Positions 50,202-59,665 are shown, counted from the first letter of the stretch. The stretch is 64,000 nucleotides of DNA from Chromatiaceae bacterium (GCA_016714645.1 JADKCI010000001.1:1054001-1118000); one strand, 5' to 3'. Numbers and translations: made by a program. The notes: a model not told the origin generated them from the sequence alone.

Positions 50202-52333
50202 AAAAGCTTGGCCTGCTGCTCATCATCGCCTTGATCGTCGTGTTTTTCGCCTTCGATCTGGATCGCTTGCTGACCCTGGATGCCCTCAAGTCCGGCCAGG
50301 CGACCTTTGCCACCTGGTATGACGCCTCGCCCTGGCGGGTGGCGGGAGCCTACCTCCTGCTCTATGTGGCCGTGACCGCCCTGTCCCTGCCCGGCGCGGT
50401 GGTGATGACCCTGGCGGGTGGCGCCCTGTTCGGGTTGTGGGTCGGCACCCTCCTGGTGTCCTTCGCCTCCAGCATCGGCGCTACCCTGGCCTTCCTGGTC
50501 TCGCGCTGGCTGCTGCGCGACTGGGTGCAGGGGCGCTACGGCGAACGCCTGGCGGCGGTCAACGCCGGCATGGCCAAGGACGGCGCCTTCTATCTCTTCA
50601 CCCTGCGCCTGGTGCCGGTGTTTCCCTTCTTCGTCATCAACCTGCTGATGGGGTTGACGCCGATCAAGACCCGCACCTTCTACTGGGTGAGCCAGATCGG
50701 CATGCTGGCGGGGACCCTGGTGTACGTGAACGCCGGTACCCAGCTCGCCCGGCTCGACAGCCTCTCGGGCATCCTGTCGCCGGGGCTGGTGGCCTCTTTC
50801 GCCCTGCTCGGCGTGTTCCCTTGGCTGGCCAAACGGTTGGTCACCCTGGTCCAGGCGCGCAAGCTCTATGCCGCCTGGCCCAAGCCCCGGCGCTTCGACC
50901 GCAACCTGGTGGTGATCGGCGCCGGTGCCGGCGGCCTGGTCACCGCCTACATCGCCGCCGCTGTCAAGGCCCGGGTCACCCTGGTCGAACAGTATCGCAT
51001 GGGCGGTGATTGTCTCAACACCGGCTGCGTACCCTCCAAGGCGCTGATCCGCACGGCGACCCTGCTGGCCCAACTGCGGCGGTCGCAAGACTTCGGCATC
51101 CGCGCGGCGCCGGCGGAGGTCGACTTCCAGCAGGTGATGGAGCGGGTCCAGCGGGTGGTGCGGACGGTGGCGCCCCACGACTCGGCGGAGCGCTACCGGG
51201 GGCTGGGCGTGGATGTGGTCGCAGGTCGGGCGCGCATCGTCTCGCCCTGGGCGGTGGAGATCAGAGGCGAGGACGGTGCGGTCCAACGCCTCGCGACCCG
51301 CGGCATCGTGATCGCCACGGGTGCGCGGCCCTTCGTGCCGCCCATTCCCGGGATCGAGGAGGTCGGCTATCTCACCTCCGATAACCTCTGGGACTTGCCC
51401 ATGCTGCCCCGGCGGCTGGTGGTACTGGGCGGCGGTCCCATCGGTGCCGAGCTGGCTCAGGCCTTCGCCCGGCTGGGGTCACAGGTCACCCAGGTCGAGA
51501 TGCTGCCGCGCCTGCTGGTGCGCGAAGACCCCGAGGTCTCGGACCTGATCGCCGCACGTTTCCGCGACGAGGGGATCGCGGTGCTGGTGGATCATCGGGC
51601 GAAGCGGTTCCTGGTCGAGGACGGCGAGAAGATCCTGGTCACCGAGCACGCCGGAGCGGACCAGCGCATCCCCTTCGACGCGGTGCTGGTGGCGGTCGGG
51701 CGGGTGGCGAATCTGACGGGTTACGGACTGGAGGAATTGGGCATCCCCACGGGCCGCACCATCGAGACCAATGCCTATCTCCAGACCCGCTATCCCAACA
51801 TCTACGCCGTCGGCGACGTGGCCGGACCTTATCAATTCACCCACACCGCCGCCCACCAGGCCTGGTACGCCGCGGTCAACGCCCTCTTCAGTGGCTTCAA
51901 GCGCTTCAAGGCTGACTACCGCGTTATCCCCTGGGTCACCTTTACCAGCCCCGAGGTCGCGCGGGTGGGTCTCTCCGAGGAGGAGGCCAAGGCCCAGGGT
52001 ATCGCCTATGAAGTGACTCGCTACGGGCTGGATGACCTCGACCGCGCTATCGCCGACAGTGACGCCCAGGGTTTCGTCAAGGTCCTCACTCCCCCCGGGA
52101 AAGACCGCATCCTGGGGGTGACCATCGTCGGCGCGCACGCCGGCGAGCTGTTGGCGGAGTTCACCCTGGCCATGAAGTACGGACTGGGGCTCAACAAGAT
52201 CCTCGGCACCATCCACCCCTATCCCACCTGGAGCGAAGCCGCCAAATACGCCGCCGGCGAATGGAAGCGCGCCCATGCCCCACAAACCCTGCTGGCCGCC
52301 CTGGCCCGCTTTCATACCTGGAGAAGAGGATGA
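50198..52333 (+). CDS. Fusion of a TVP38/TMEM64 membrane domain and a mercuric-reductase-like flavoprotein
   Basis: A 711-residue protein. Residues 1-225 are a VTT/SNARE-associated (TVP38) membrane domain (PGAVVMTLAGGALFG, FYLFTLRLVPVFPFFVIN). From about 240 a class-I disulfide oxidoreductase begins: FAD motif VVIGAGAGGLVTAY, redox GGDCLNTGCVPSKA, NAD motif VVLGGGPIGAELAQAF, and the C-terminal dimer domain with HPYPTWSEA. Mercuric reductase lacks this membrane part and has extra cysteines, so the substrate is uncertain. The fusion would tether disulfide or metalloid chemistry to the membrane. Confidence 0.88.
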   Translation: MKKLGLLLIIALIVVFFAFDLDRLLTLDALKSGQATFATWYDASPWRVAGAYLLLYVAVTALSLPGAVVMTLAGGALFGLWVGTLLVSFASSIGATLAFLVSRWLLRDWVQGRYGERLAAVNAGMAKDGAFYLFTLRLVPVFPFFVINLLMGLTPIKTRTFYWVSQIGMLAGTLVYVNAGTQLARLDSLSGILSPGLVASFALLGVFPWLAKRLVTLVQARKLYAAWPKPRRFDRNLVVIGAGAGGLVTAYIAAAVKARVTLVEQYRMGGDCLNTGCVPSKALIRTATLLAQLRRSQDFGIRAAPAEVDFQQVMERVQRVVRTVAPHDSAERYRGLGVDVVAGRARIVSPWAVEIRGEDGAVQRLATRGIVIATGARPFVPPIPGIEEVGYLTSDNLWDLPMLPRRLVVLGGGPIGAELAQAFARLGSQVTQVEMLPRLLVREDPEVSDLIAARFRDEGIAVLVDHRAKRFLVEDGEKILVTEHAGADQRIPFDAVLVAVGRVANLTGYGLEELGIPTGRTIETNAYLQTRYPNIYAVGDVAGPYQFTHTAAHQAWYAAVNALFSGFKRFKADYRVIPWVTFTSPEVARVGLSEEEAKAQGIAYEVTRYGLDDLDRAIADSDAQGFVKVLTPPGKDRILGVTIVGAHAGELLAEFTLAMKYGLGLNKILGTIHPYPTWSEAAKYAAGEWKRAHAPQTLLAALARFHTWRRG

Positions 52334-52389
52334 AACGTCTGGTGCTCATGGGTCCTTTTTGATGATGACGGACGTCTGAACGGCACGCC

Positions 52390-53088
52390 ATGAGTCCCGG
52401 CATCGTCATCCCCACGCGCATCCTGGTCTTCGCCAAGGCGCCGGTCAGTGGCCGGGTCAAGACGCGACTGATCCCCGCCCTGGGCGCGCTGGGTGCGGCA
52501 CGGCTGGCCCGGCGCCTGCTGGACCACACCCTGGCCCAGGCCCTGGCCGCCGGCAGCGGGGCGGTGGAGCTCTGCGCCAGCCCGGACTTCAGCGCCCCGG
52601 ACTGGGCTGCTTACCCACTGCCGCCCGGCGTGGCGACCAGCGCCCAGGGTGATGGCGACCTGGGCGCGCGCCTGGCCCGCGCCGCCCGGCGACACCTGGC
52701 GCAGGGCGCCCGCGTGCTGCTGATCGGCACCGATTGCCCGGCCCTGTCGGCGGTGCGTCTCCAGGCTGCGGCGGCGGCCCTGGCCGACCACGACGCGGCG
52801 CTCTACCCGGCGCTGGACGGTGGCTACACGCTCCTGGGCCTGCGGGCCGACCACCCCAGCCTGTTCGCGGATATCCCCTGGAGCACCTCCCGAGTCGCGG
52901 CCGTGACCCGGGCGCGGATGCAGGCCCTGGGCTGGCGCGTCTGGGTCGGGGCAGCGCTGGCGGATATCGACACGCCGCCGGACCTGCTCCAGCTCCCGGA
53001 GCGGCTCCGGCAGACCCTCGACCAACCGTCGAACGGATCGACCGGCGTTGCGTCCGCCGCCATCCCCAATAGACCTGTCTCTCACTGA
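52390..53088 (+). CDS. DUF2064 / TIGR04282-type glycosyltransferase (arsenosugar-associated)
   Basis: A 232-residue GT-A-like protein. ILVFAKAPVSGRVKTRLIPALG is the nucleotide-sugar loop, LLIGTDCPALS the DxD-like region, and YPALDGGYTLLGLR the second conserved block. The family is named for co-occurrence with ArsS in arsenosugar biosynthesis. Because ArsS here is only a remnant, the enzyme is either an orphan or has another use. The last 30 residues are low complexity. Confidence 0.85.
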   Translation: MSPGIVIPTRILVFAKAPVSGRVKTRLIPALGALGAARLARRLLDHTLAQALAAGSGAVELCASPDFSAPDWAAYPLPPGVATSAQGDGDLGARLARAARRHLAQGARVLLIGTDCPALSAVRLQAAAAALADHDAALYPALDGGYTLLGLRADHPSLFADIPWSTSRVAAVTRARMQALGWRVWVGAALADIDTPPDLLQLPERLRQTLDQPSNGSTGVASAAIPNRPVSH

Positions 53089-53453
53089 CCACCGCCCCCC
53101 GGAGAACACCCTGCCTGACCACGTCAAAGACTATTGCGGCCACCCGTTCCTGGGCGCTGCTCGTAAGGATTGCCCGCGCCGCGCGACTAACGATGACGGA
53201 TCAGGGTTGCGGGTGAAGGGACCGGCGGCGCTACCCAGCGGACCACCGATACGCAGCGCCCTATAAGGGCCTCTCGCGAGTTCCGGCGACCGGGCGGAGG
53301 GGTCGCTGTAACCGCCACGACGGGCCGCGGCGATGGGCTCGTTGCCCCTGGATGACCTGATCCATCGGCGACGGCTTGGCGCCGCGGGCGCCATGGGTGC
53401 GGACCCAGTCATGCGATAATGCCATTTTTGATCACCGTCCTCGAGGTGCGCCC
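53089..53453. other. Intergenic region upstream of the sigma factor
   Basis: I find no gene in these 365 bases; open frames here have no family resemblance. GAGGTG seven bases before 53454 is the ribosome-binding site of the sigma factor. No promoter consensus is convincing. Confidence 0.45.
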
Positions 53454-54026
53454 GTGGCCATTGCCGAACAGCTTCAGGAATTCTGCGGGGAGCGGCGCCG
53501 CGACCTTGTGCGCTTTGCGACCCTGCAGTTGCGCGACGAGGCCTTGGCGGAGGATGTCGTGCAGGAAACGCTGATCGCCGCCCTGCAGGGCACCGACAAG
53601 TTCAGCGGCCGCTCCAGCGTCAAGACCTGGGTGTACTCGATCCTGAAGCATAAGATCGTCGACACCCTGCGCAGCCGCCGCCGCGAGGTACCGCTCTCCG
53701 GCATGAGTAACACCGACGACGAGGACCAGGGTTTCGAGAGCCTGTTCGACCGGCGCGGCTTCTGGGCCACCGAGCACAAGCCGCACCGCTGGGCGGACCC
53801 CGAGGATTCCCTGGAGCAGCAGCAATTCTGGCAGGTTTTCGAGCTTTGTCTTGACCGTCTCCCGGCGCGCACCGCCCGCGTCTTCATGATGCGGGAGCTG
53901 TTAGGCCTGGAGACCGCCGAGATCTGTCAGGAACTCACCATCGCCATGGCCAACTGTTGGGTCATCCTGCACCGCGCCCGGATGGGCTTGCGGCTCTGCC
54001 TTGAGGAAACCTGGTTCACCCGCTGA
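53454..54026 (+). CDS. ECF-type RNA polymerase sigma factor (TIGR02943-like)
   Basis: A 190-residue sigma factor. Region 2 spans about 15-85 (RFATLQLRDEALAEDVVQETLIAAL...KTWVYSILKHKIVDTLRSRRR), a linker with DRRGFWATEHKPHRWADPEDSLEQQQFW is diagnostic of the TIGR02943 group, and region 4 (about 120-175) recognises the -35. The GTG start at 53454 has GAGGTG upstream; the longer upstream frame is non-homologous. The next gene encodes a small zinc-finger anti-sigma candidate, as is normal for this group. Confidence 0.9.
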   Translation: MAIAEQLQEFCGERRRDLVRFATLQLRDEALAEDVVQETLIAALQGTDKFSGRSSVKTWVYSILKHKIVDTLRSRRREVPLSGMSNTDDEDQGFESLFDRRGFWATEHKPHRWADPEDSLEQQQFWQVFELCLDRLPARTARVFMMRELLGLETAEICQELTIAMANCWVILHRARMGLRLCLEETWFTR

Positions 54027-54045
54027 GCCGACGGAGGGCACGTCC

Positions 54046-54222
54046 ATGATGAATTGTAAAGAGGCCACCCAACTGATGTCGCAGGAGCTCGACCGTCCGC
54101 TCACCTGGCGTGAGCGCCTGGCCCTGGGCCTGCACAACCTGATGTGCGGTGGCTGCCACCAGTACCGCCAACAGATGGCCTTCCTGCGTCGGGCCCTGCG
54201 CTCCCGATCGGGGGGCGATTGA
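54046..54222 (+). CDS. Small zinc-finger anti-sigma factor
   Basis: A 58-residue protein starting MMNCKEATQLMSQELDRPLTW. HNLMCGGCHQY provides the HxxxCxxC zinc motif of zf-HC2 anti-sigma domains, and LTWRERLALGLHN is the usual helix. It lacks a membrane segment, so it should be a cytosolic, redox- or metal-sensing partner of the sigma factor 19 bases upstream. Confidence 0.85.
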   Translation: MMNCKEATQLMSQELDRPLTWRERLALGLHNLMCGGCHQYRQQMAFLRRALRSRSGGD

Positions 54223-54503
54223 TGCGATTATCCCAATCCGCGCGGTCTGGGGTCCTTTCTGGTGGGTTGCTATCCCGGCAACTCGCCGTGGAGATCGCAA
54301 TGCTGACTGGCGCCTCGGTTCCCTTTTCCGACTGACCCCGGTAAAGACCCGCTCAAAGCTCACCTAGCAGGGGTTGGCGTCGATCAGGACGTAGGGGGCG
54401 ATGACCGCTGATCGCGCGCCGTCAGCGCCAGGGGTGACAATTTCAGGCACCCTGCCTGGCTGGTCTGCCCGACTCACCGGCCGGCCCTCTTGCGGAGACG
54501 GTT

Positions 54504-54770
54504 ATGAATCAAACAGTGGCGATCGATTGTCCCGCGGAAATACTGCTTTCCCTCCACATGAACGCCGAAGGGCTTGCGGGCTTCATGAAGGAGCACACGG
54601 CCATCACCCTGTTCCGGGAGGGGCGTTTGTCGTCCGGTACCGCCGCGGCCTGGCTCGCGATGCCCCGGGTGGTCTTTTTGCAGCGGGCGATGGCCGCCGG
54701 CGCCGTCTTACTGGAAGACAGCGCCGATGACCTGGCACGGGAAACGTCTTTGTTGGGCGAGCGGGCGTGA
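54504..54770 (+). CDS. UPF0175-family antitoxin
   Basis: An 88-residue protein: ECPAE-like start (AIDCPAEILLSLHM), ITLFREGRLSSGTAAAWLAMPRVVFLQ as the helix-turn-helix, and the end LLEDSADDLARE. UPF0175 proteins pair with DUF3368 PIN-like toxins. Its stop overlaps the GTG of a truncated DUF3368 gene, so it is now an orphan. Confidence 0.85.
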   Translation: MNQTVAIDCPAEILLSLHMNAEGLAGFMKEHTAITLFREGRLSSGTAAAWLAMPRVVFLQRAMAAGAVLLEDSADDLARETSLLGERA

Positions 54771-54865
54771 TCTGCTGCAATACCACCCCGCTCATCGCCC
54801 TGGCTGGCATCGGCCAACTCAATCTGGGGGCTAAGCTGTGTCGGCTGGCGGGGGAGTCGTCGTGA
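54767..54865 (+). pseudogene. Truncated DUF3368 PIN-like toxin
   Basis: The 32 codons start at GTG and read CCNTTPLIALAGIGQLNL, the first strand and helix of DUF3368 (acidic residue replaced by Asn). The frame ends at TGA 54863-54865 and nothing recognisable follows before umuD on the other strand. The catalytic carboxylates further on are missing. Confidence 0.75.
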
Positions 54866-54880
54866 AAACTTAGCAGGGCC

Positions 54881-55450
54881 TCACGGCAACCGCCGCACCA
54901 CGCCGCCCACCACCCCCCAGATGCGCAGTTCCTGCCCCGGGCGCAAGTCGATAACGGCAAAGTCCGGGTGATGGGCGCGCAGGCGCGGCGTCGGCCCCTG
55001 GCTGTCCAGTTGCTTGACCGTCAGTTCGTTATCGATGACCGCCACCACGATATCGCCATGGCGCGGCTCGCGCGCCCGGTCCACCACCAGCACATCCCCA
55101 TTCAGAATGCCGGCCCCGGTCATGGACTCGCCGGTGACGCGCACATAGAAGGTCGCCGCCGGGTGGCGGATCAGGTAGTCATGGAGATCCAGCGGCCCCT
55201 CGGCGTATTCCTCCGCTGGCGAGGGGAAGCCGGCGGGGACCCGGGATGCGAAGAGCGGCCGGGATAGGGGCGGCCCTGGGCGGGCCGGTTCCAGGTCCGT
55301 CAACTCTGGTCCTAGGCGGGGGATGGCTTGCAGCCAGGCCTGGATTTCGGGGATACGGCTGACGGGCAGCCGCACCACCTGGGTCGCCTCGCCCCAGCGG
55401 CCCGATCCGACCTTGCGCCCGGAGCCCGGGCGGGCACCACCTCTTGGCAT
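54881..55450 (-). CDS. umuD: UmuD-like S24 peptidase (SOS mutagenesis), no umuC nearby
   Basis: A 189-residue protein. The N-terminal 60 residues are a basic, Gly/Arg-rich lead (MPRGGARPGSGRKVGSGRWGE), the self-cleavage site is probably PAG in SRVPAGFPSP, and the catalytic Ser is in GESMTGAGI with Lys in NELTVKQL. UmuD trims itself when bound to RecA and then joins UmuC as Pol V. The place downstream where umuC would be is filled by the toxin remnant, so umuC is lost or elsewhere. The start at 55450 gives the usual MPRGG lead. Confidence 0.88.
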   Translation of the reverse strand: MPRGGARPGSGRKVGSGRWGEATQVVRLPVSRIPEIQAWLQAIPRLGPELTDLEPARPGPPLSRPLFASRVPAGFPSPAEEYAEGPLDLHDYLIRHPAATFYVRVTGESMTGAGILNGDVLVVDRAREPRHGDIVVAVIDNELTVKQLDSQGPTPRLRAHHPDFAVIDLRPGQELRIWGVVGGVVRRLP

Positions 55451-55452
55451 CT

Positions 55453-55481
55453 TGGTTCTCCGATTCGTGTTACGAGAACCA
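55453..55481 (-). promoter_or_regulatory. Inverted repeat at the umuD start, likely operator
   Basis: TGGTTCTC and GAGAACCA are perfect 8-base arms 13 bases apart, ending three bases before the umuD ATG. TATACT on minus (55484-55489) could be the -10. It is not the enterobacterial LexA box, so it may be a lineage-specific SOS site. Confidence 0.55.
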
Positions 55482-55816
55482 GAGTATAGGGCAATGGCGG
55501 GGGAATTGGCGGCCGCAGTGGTGCGGGCATGGGCGCGGAGCCGGGCGTCGGATAGCGCAAGCCGCGCGGCCTGGGGGGCATTCTGGTTCCTCATGCGGCC
55601 CTTGGCCGCTGGATTCATGGCATGTTGCACCTGGTGGCCCCGGCGGAAAGGGCCCATTTCCCCCTGGTTTGACAGGTTCGGGAGCCTGGGCTAATGTCCA
55701 AACAATTGACGCGCTAGCGGGGGGCCGGACAAGTCCCGTGGTCCAGCCCAGGGGCCAGCAAAGCCATTGTCCTTAGAGGTTTTTTATTTAAGACCACCTT
55801 AAATGGTTCATCTGAC
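55482..55816. other. Intergenic region between umuD and the DUF2189 gene
   Basis: These 335 bases hold the umuD promoter region on minus and nothing I can recognise as a gene. The right end is AT-rich (TTTTTTATTTAAG at about 55780) and probably contains the promoter for 55817. Confidence 0.45.
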
Positions 55817-56617
55817 ATGTCTGACCACACCGATTCGGATACACAGAATCCACTTGGAAACACCCATAACCTGCCATTCGTTGCACCTTGCCGCGATTTG
55901 GATATCGAAGCGCCGAAACGCTGGATAAGACTTGGCATTGCGGATCTGAGACGGGCGCCGGGCAAAAGTTTGGCCTATGGTGTGACAGCGACGATCCTGT
56001 GCTATATCGCAGCCTATGCCGGATTTGTCATCAGCGGTCCGCTCGTATTGTTGACGATCCTCTCCGGTTTAACCTTGATCGGGCCGGTCATGGCCATCGG
56101 GCTCTATTCCATCAGTTGCCAACTACAGAAGGGACTGTCTCCCAAACTCAGCTATTGCTTTCGCGATGGCACGCGAGGTATCGGCAACTTGGGCCTGTTT
56201 ACAAGCGTTCTCATAGTCCTGTTTCTGGTTTGGATCCATGTCGGTCACCTACTGCATCTCTTTTTTCCAGCTGGCGGCTTCATAAGCAACAAGACAGATT
56301 TGGTATTTTTCTTTGGTATCGGGTCTGCGGTGGGCGCCGTATTTGCCGTGATTACTTTTTGCATTAGCGCATTTTCCCTGCCGATGATCATGGATCGTCA
56401 CACCGATCTGGTTACGGGCATAGTCACCAGTATCAATGCGGTATTGCGCAACCGAAAGGTCATGTTACTGTGGGCGACGACGATTGTGGGTGGGATGTTG
56501 TTTTCTGTGGTAACAGGATTACTAGGGTTGGTGGTGATATTCCCGATAATTGGTCACGCTACCTGGCATGCCTACCGGGAAACCGTGGACGCGAGCGCGT
56601 GGCCGCCACGGATTTGA
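55817..56617 (+). CDS. DUF2189-family inner-membrane protein
   Basis: A 266-residue protein with about six membrane segments after a soluble N-terminus. PKRWIRLGIADLRRAPGKSLAYGV and LTLIGPVMAIGLYSIS match DUF2189, often found near respiratory or nitrogen genes but without known function. It is distinctly lower in GC than its neighbours, suggesting a different origin. The end runs into the sugar-dehydrogenase remnant on the opposite strand. Confidence 0.8.
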   Translation: MSDHTDSDTQNPLGNTHNLPFVAPCRDLDIEAPKRWIRLGIADLRRAPGKSLAYGVTATILCYIAAYAGFVISGPLVLLTILSGLTLIGPVMAIGLYSISCQLQKGLSPKLSYCFRDGTRGIGNLGLFTSVLIVLFLVWIHVGHLLHLFFPAGGFISNKTDLVFFFGIGSAVGAVFAVITFCISAFSLPMIMDRHTDLVTGIVTSINAVLRNRKVMLLWATTIVGGMLFSVVTGLLGLVVIFPIIGHATWHAYRETVDASAWPPRI

Positions 56618-56621
56618 GATG

Positions 56622-56850
56622 GCCAGCGTCAGGTAGACCAGCCGGTTGTCGGCGAAGTCCGGATGCAGCGAGACATCGCGCAACCCGCCCTGGCCCGTGG
56701 CGAGCACCGGCGGCAGACCGGAAATGGGCCTCGGGTCGAGCTGGCCGTCGCGGAGCCGGCGCAGACGCCCGTCGCGCTCGGTGACCAGGGCCGAGCCGTC
56801 CGGCAGCCAGGCGATGGACCAGGGGTGACTCGGCACATTCGTGCTGACAA
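56622..56850 (-). pseudogene. Fragment of a PQQ-dependent sugar dehydrogenase
   Basis: On minus: HPWSIAWLPDGSALVTERDGRLRRLRDGQ ... LATGQGGLRDVSLHPDFADNRLVYLTLA, the first beta-propeller blades of the glucose/sorbosone dehydrogenase family. Both the signal peptide and the remaining 250 or more residues are missing. It is cut by the DUF2189 end and the DUF433 start. Confidence 0.8.
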
Positions 56851-56872
56851 CTGAGATTGCGGAGTTCATTAC

Positions 56873-57097
56873 ATGAACCATTTTGATCGCATTACCCAAG
56901 ACCCGAAGGTTTGTGGCGGCCGGCCCTGTCTACGCGGCATGCGGATTCGCGTCAAGGATGTGCTCGACATGCTGGCGGCAGGCGCATCGCGCGAGGAGAT
57001 CTTGGCCGATTATCCCTACCTGGAGGATGGCGATATTTCGGCTGCGCTGGAATACGCGGCACAGCAAGCGGATCACCTCGTCTTGCGTGTGGCTTGA
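56873..57097 (+). CDS. DUF433 antitoxin
   Basis: A 74-residue protein: FDRITQDPKVCGGRPCLRGMRIRVKDVLDMLAAGAS and LEDGDISAALEYAA are the DUF433 helix-turn-helix signature (CGGxPxIxGxRI type). It is followed two bases later by a DUF5615 PIN-like protein, its standard toxin partner. Confidence 0.9.
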   Translation: MNHFDRITQDPKVCGGRPCLRGMRIRVKDVLDMLAAGASREEILADYPYLEDGDISAALEYAAQQADHLVLRVA

Positions 57098-57099
57098 AG

Positions 57100-57429
57100 A
57101 TGGGCTTTCTGGTGGATGCCCAACTGCCGCCGGCCTTGGCCCGTTGGCTTACGCAACGAGGGCACCAGGCCGAACATGTATTGGATTGCAATATGATGGA
57201 ATCAAGCGACCGCACGATTTGGGCTCGGGCCGTTGCGACCGCGGCGGTCCTTATCACCAAGGACCAAGACTTCGTGACCCTCCATTCTATCGATCCTAAT
57301 GGCGCAGCCGTGGTATGGGTTCGCATTGGCAATACCAGACGGCGCGACCTGTTGATCTGGTTCGATAATATCTTACCGGACATCGAACGTGCCCTCGCAT
57401 CCGGCGAACGCCTGATCGAGATTGCCTGA
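57100..57429 (+). CDS. DUF5615 PIN-like toxin
   Basis: A 109-residue PIN-fold protein. FLVDAQLPPALARWL holds the first acidic residue, SSDRTIWARAV the second region, and LITKDQDFVTL the third (KDxDF). Together they form the Mut7-C-like RNase site. The pair appears intact, unlike most modules in this stretch. Confidence 0.88.
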   Translation: MGFLVDAQLPPALARWLTQRGHQAEHVLDCNMMESSDRTIWARAVATAAVLITKDQDFVTLHSIDPNGAAVVWVRIGNTRRRDLLIWFDNILPDIERALASGERLIEIA

Positions 57430-57641
57430 GGTGATTAGCGTCGAAACTCGGTGGTCCCGCGGGCTCATGTTATGAGCCACCAAGCGCGTAGGTTGGGTTA
57501 GGTGTTCCGCCCCGTGTGATTATATACCCAGAAGGAGCTATCCTCTGTTCCGTGCCCGGGAGGTCCTAGACTATCTCGCCACCCCGGGGGCTGCCGAATG
57601 GCTAGCCATCCCCACGCCACACGGAGATCACACCCCTGCAA

Positions 57642-58010
57642 GTGAACCTGCATAAGCATGCCCGTACCACCCCCGCCATTCGCCGCGAGTTGCGCGAGTC
57701 GCCGCTGCCCATCGCAGAACTGGCCCGGCGTTATCACCTGAGTAAGGCCACGGTGCGCAAGTGGCGCCGCCGCGCGGCGACTATCGACCGTTCCCACCGC
57801 CCGCATCGCCTGCACACCACCCTCTCGCCGGCCCAGGAGGCGGTGGTGGTGGCCCTGCGCCAGTCCTTGCTGCTGCCCCTGGATGACGTGCTGGCGGTGA
57901 CCCGCGAGTTTCTCAACGCGCGTGTCTCGCGCTCCGGGCTGGACCGTTGCCTGCGCCGCCAGGGGGTCTCGGACTTCAAAGCGCTGCTGCCCCGTGACGA
58001 GCGCGTGTTA
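57642..58010 (+). pseudogene. IS481 transposase, N-terminal part
   Basis: The GTG start gives MNLHKHARTTPAIRRELRES, the hallmark start of IS481 transposases, then a helix-turn-helix (IAELARRYHLSKATVRKW) and a second one up to QGVSDFKALLPRDE. After about 58010 the frame enters the IS21 end and stops at 58020-58022. The catalytic core continues at 60455. Confidence 0.88.
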
Positions 58011-58123
58011 CTGGCCATCTAAACTGACCCACTAACGGCCACTTACTTTGATCCATCCAGGAGTGTGCTTTTTCAGGTGTGCAGCCTCAGACTGTGCGGC
58101 TTTTTTGCCGGTCGGGGGTGCAG

Positions 58124-59665
58124 ATGCAGGAGTGGGTCATGATTCACAAGATCAAAGCCATGTACGACGAAGGCCGGGGGAGCTCGCTGCGGGCGATTGC
58201 GGCGGAGCTGAAGATTTCGCGCAACACCGTGCGCAAGTACCTGAGGATGAGTGCCGAGGAGATCACGGCATATCGGGAGGGACAGCGCCGGGAGCGGCGC
58301 TTGGATGTGCATCACGGGTACATGGTGCACCTGCTGGAGACCTATCCGCGCTTGAGCGCGGTGAAGGTGCTGCGCAAGCGGCGCGAGGCCCACGGGGAGT
58401 TGGCGGTCTCGGCCCGCACGGCGCGGCGCTACCTCCGGGAGCTGAAGGCGACGGTGGCGCTCAAGCAGGAGCGCTACTACGAGCCGGTGTTGGACAGGGT
58501 GCCCGGCGTGCAGTGCCAGGTCGACGGCGGGGAGCTGCGCGGGGTGATGATCGACGGGGTCGCGACCACGGTGTATCTGATGGTCTTTGTCCTGTCCTAT
58601 TCACGGCTGCTGTACGTGGCGGCCAGTGCCCGGCCGATCGACACCGCCGAGCTGATCCGGATGCACGATGCGGCCTTCCGCGCGTTTGGCGGGCGTCCGC
58701 GCGAATGTGTCTACGACCAGACCCGGCTGGTGGTGATCGACGAGCAGTGCCGCGAGCTGGCGCTCAACGAACGCTTCGCCCGCTAGGCGGCGACTGCGGG
58801 TTTTACGATCCGGGCCTGCCGTGGCTATGACCCCGAGAGCAAGGGCAAGGTCGAAGCCGGGGTGAAGTACGTCAAGTCCAACGGGCTCTACGGCGAGACC
58901 TTCGCGGGTTGGACGGAGGTGGTGACCCACCTGCAGCGGTGGCTCGAGGAGACGGCCAATGCCCGCACCCATGCCACCACCGGCGAGGCGCCACGCGAGC
59001 GCTATGCGCGCGCGGAGCAGCCGCACCTGGCGCCCTACCTAAGGCCGCCCGGGGTTGCGGAGCTCGCCGGCGAGGCACCGCTCACCCGGCACGCCGACAA
59101 GACCGGCCTGATCGCCTGGCAGGCCAACAAGTACTCCGTCCCCCTGGCCTATCAGCGCAGTCGGGTCGGCGTCGTGGAGAGCGACGGGCAGCGGGTGATC
59201 AGCGACCCCGGCAGCGGCGCGGTCATCGCCCGCCACGGGCTGGCTCCCGGCAAGGGCGCGATCATCAAGAACACCCACCATTACCGTGATCCCGCCGTGG
59301 CGATCGCCGACCTGGAGGCGGCCATCGCGCAGCGCTTGGGCGCGGCATCGGGACAGCGTCTGTGCGCCCTGATCAAGGCCACCGAGCCGAAGATCTACAA
59401 AGACCAACTGCAGGGCGTCAAACGCCTCCTCGAAGGCTACCCGGCGCTGGATCCGGGTCTCGTCGCCGCGCTGTGCGACAAACCCGCCATGAGCTACACC
59501 CGGCTGCGCGCGTATCTGGACGCCTACAGCGCGCATCCCGAACGCTGCGGCGAACCGCCACCGCGCACACCGTCGGGCACCGGTACGTCGGCATCCTCGC
59601 CGCTCGCACGCTACGCCGCCGTTGCCGCGCAGAACGCACCGGAGGGCGCTCATGACCTCCATTGA
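58124..59665 (+). pseudogene. istA: IstA transposase interrupted by an in-frame TAG
   Basis: From MQEWVMIHKIKAMYDEG the protein has an N-terminal helix-turn-helix (LRAIAAELKISRNTVRKYL) and a DDE core (VQCQVDGGEL, VYDQTR, then KGKVEAGVKYVK). At 58784-58786 CGC TAG GCG replaces the Tyr codon expected in RFARYAATAGF, and the same frame stays open to 59665. One point mutation thus splits IstA before the catalytic Glu. Unless suppressed, the element cannot move by itself. Confidence 0.88.

Noticed and set aside
53131..53412. Minus-strand open frame upstream of the sigma factor
   Set aside because: Composition is Pro/Arg/Ala-rich as in random high-GC frames and no motif is present.
57487..57500. 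GTAGGTTGGGTTAG resembling one arm of REP family A
   Set aside because: The complementary arm is not found nearby, so it does not form the hairpin; perhaps a decayed copy.
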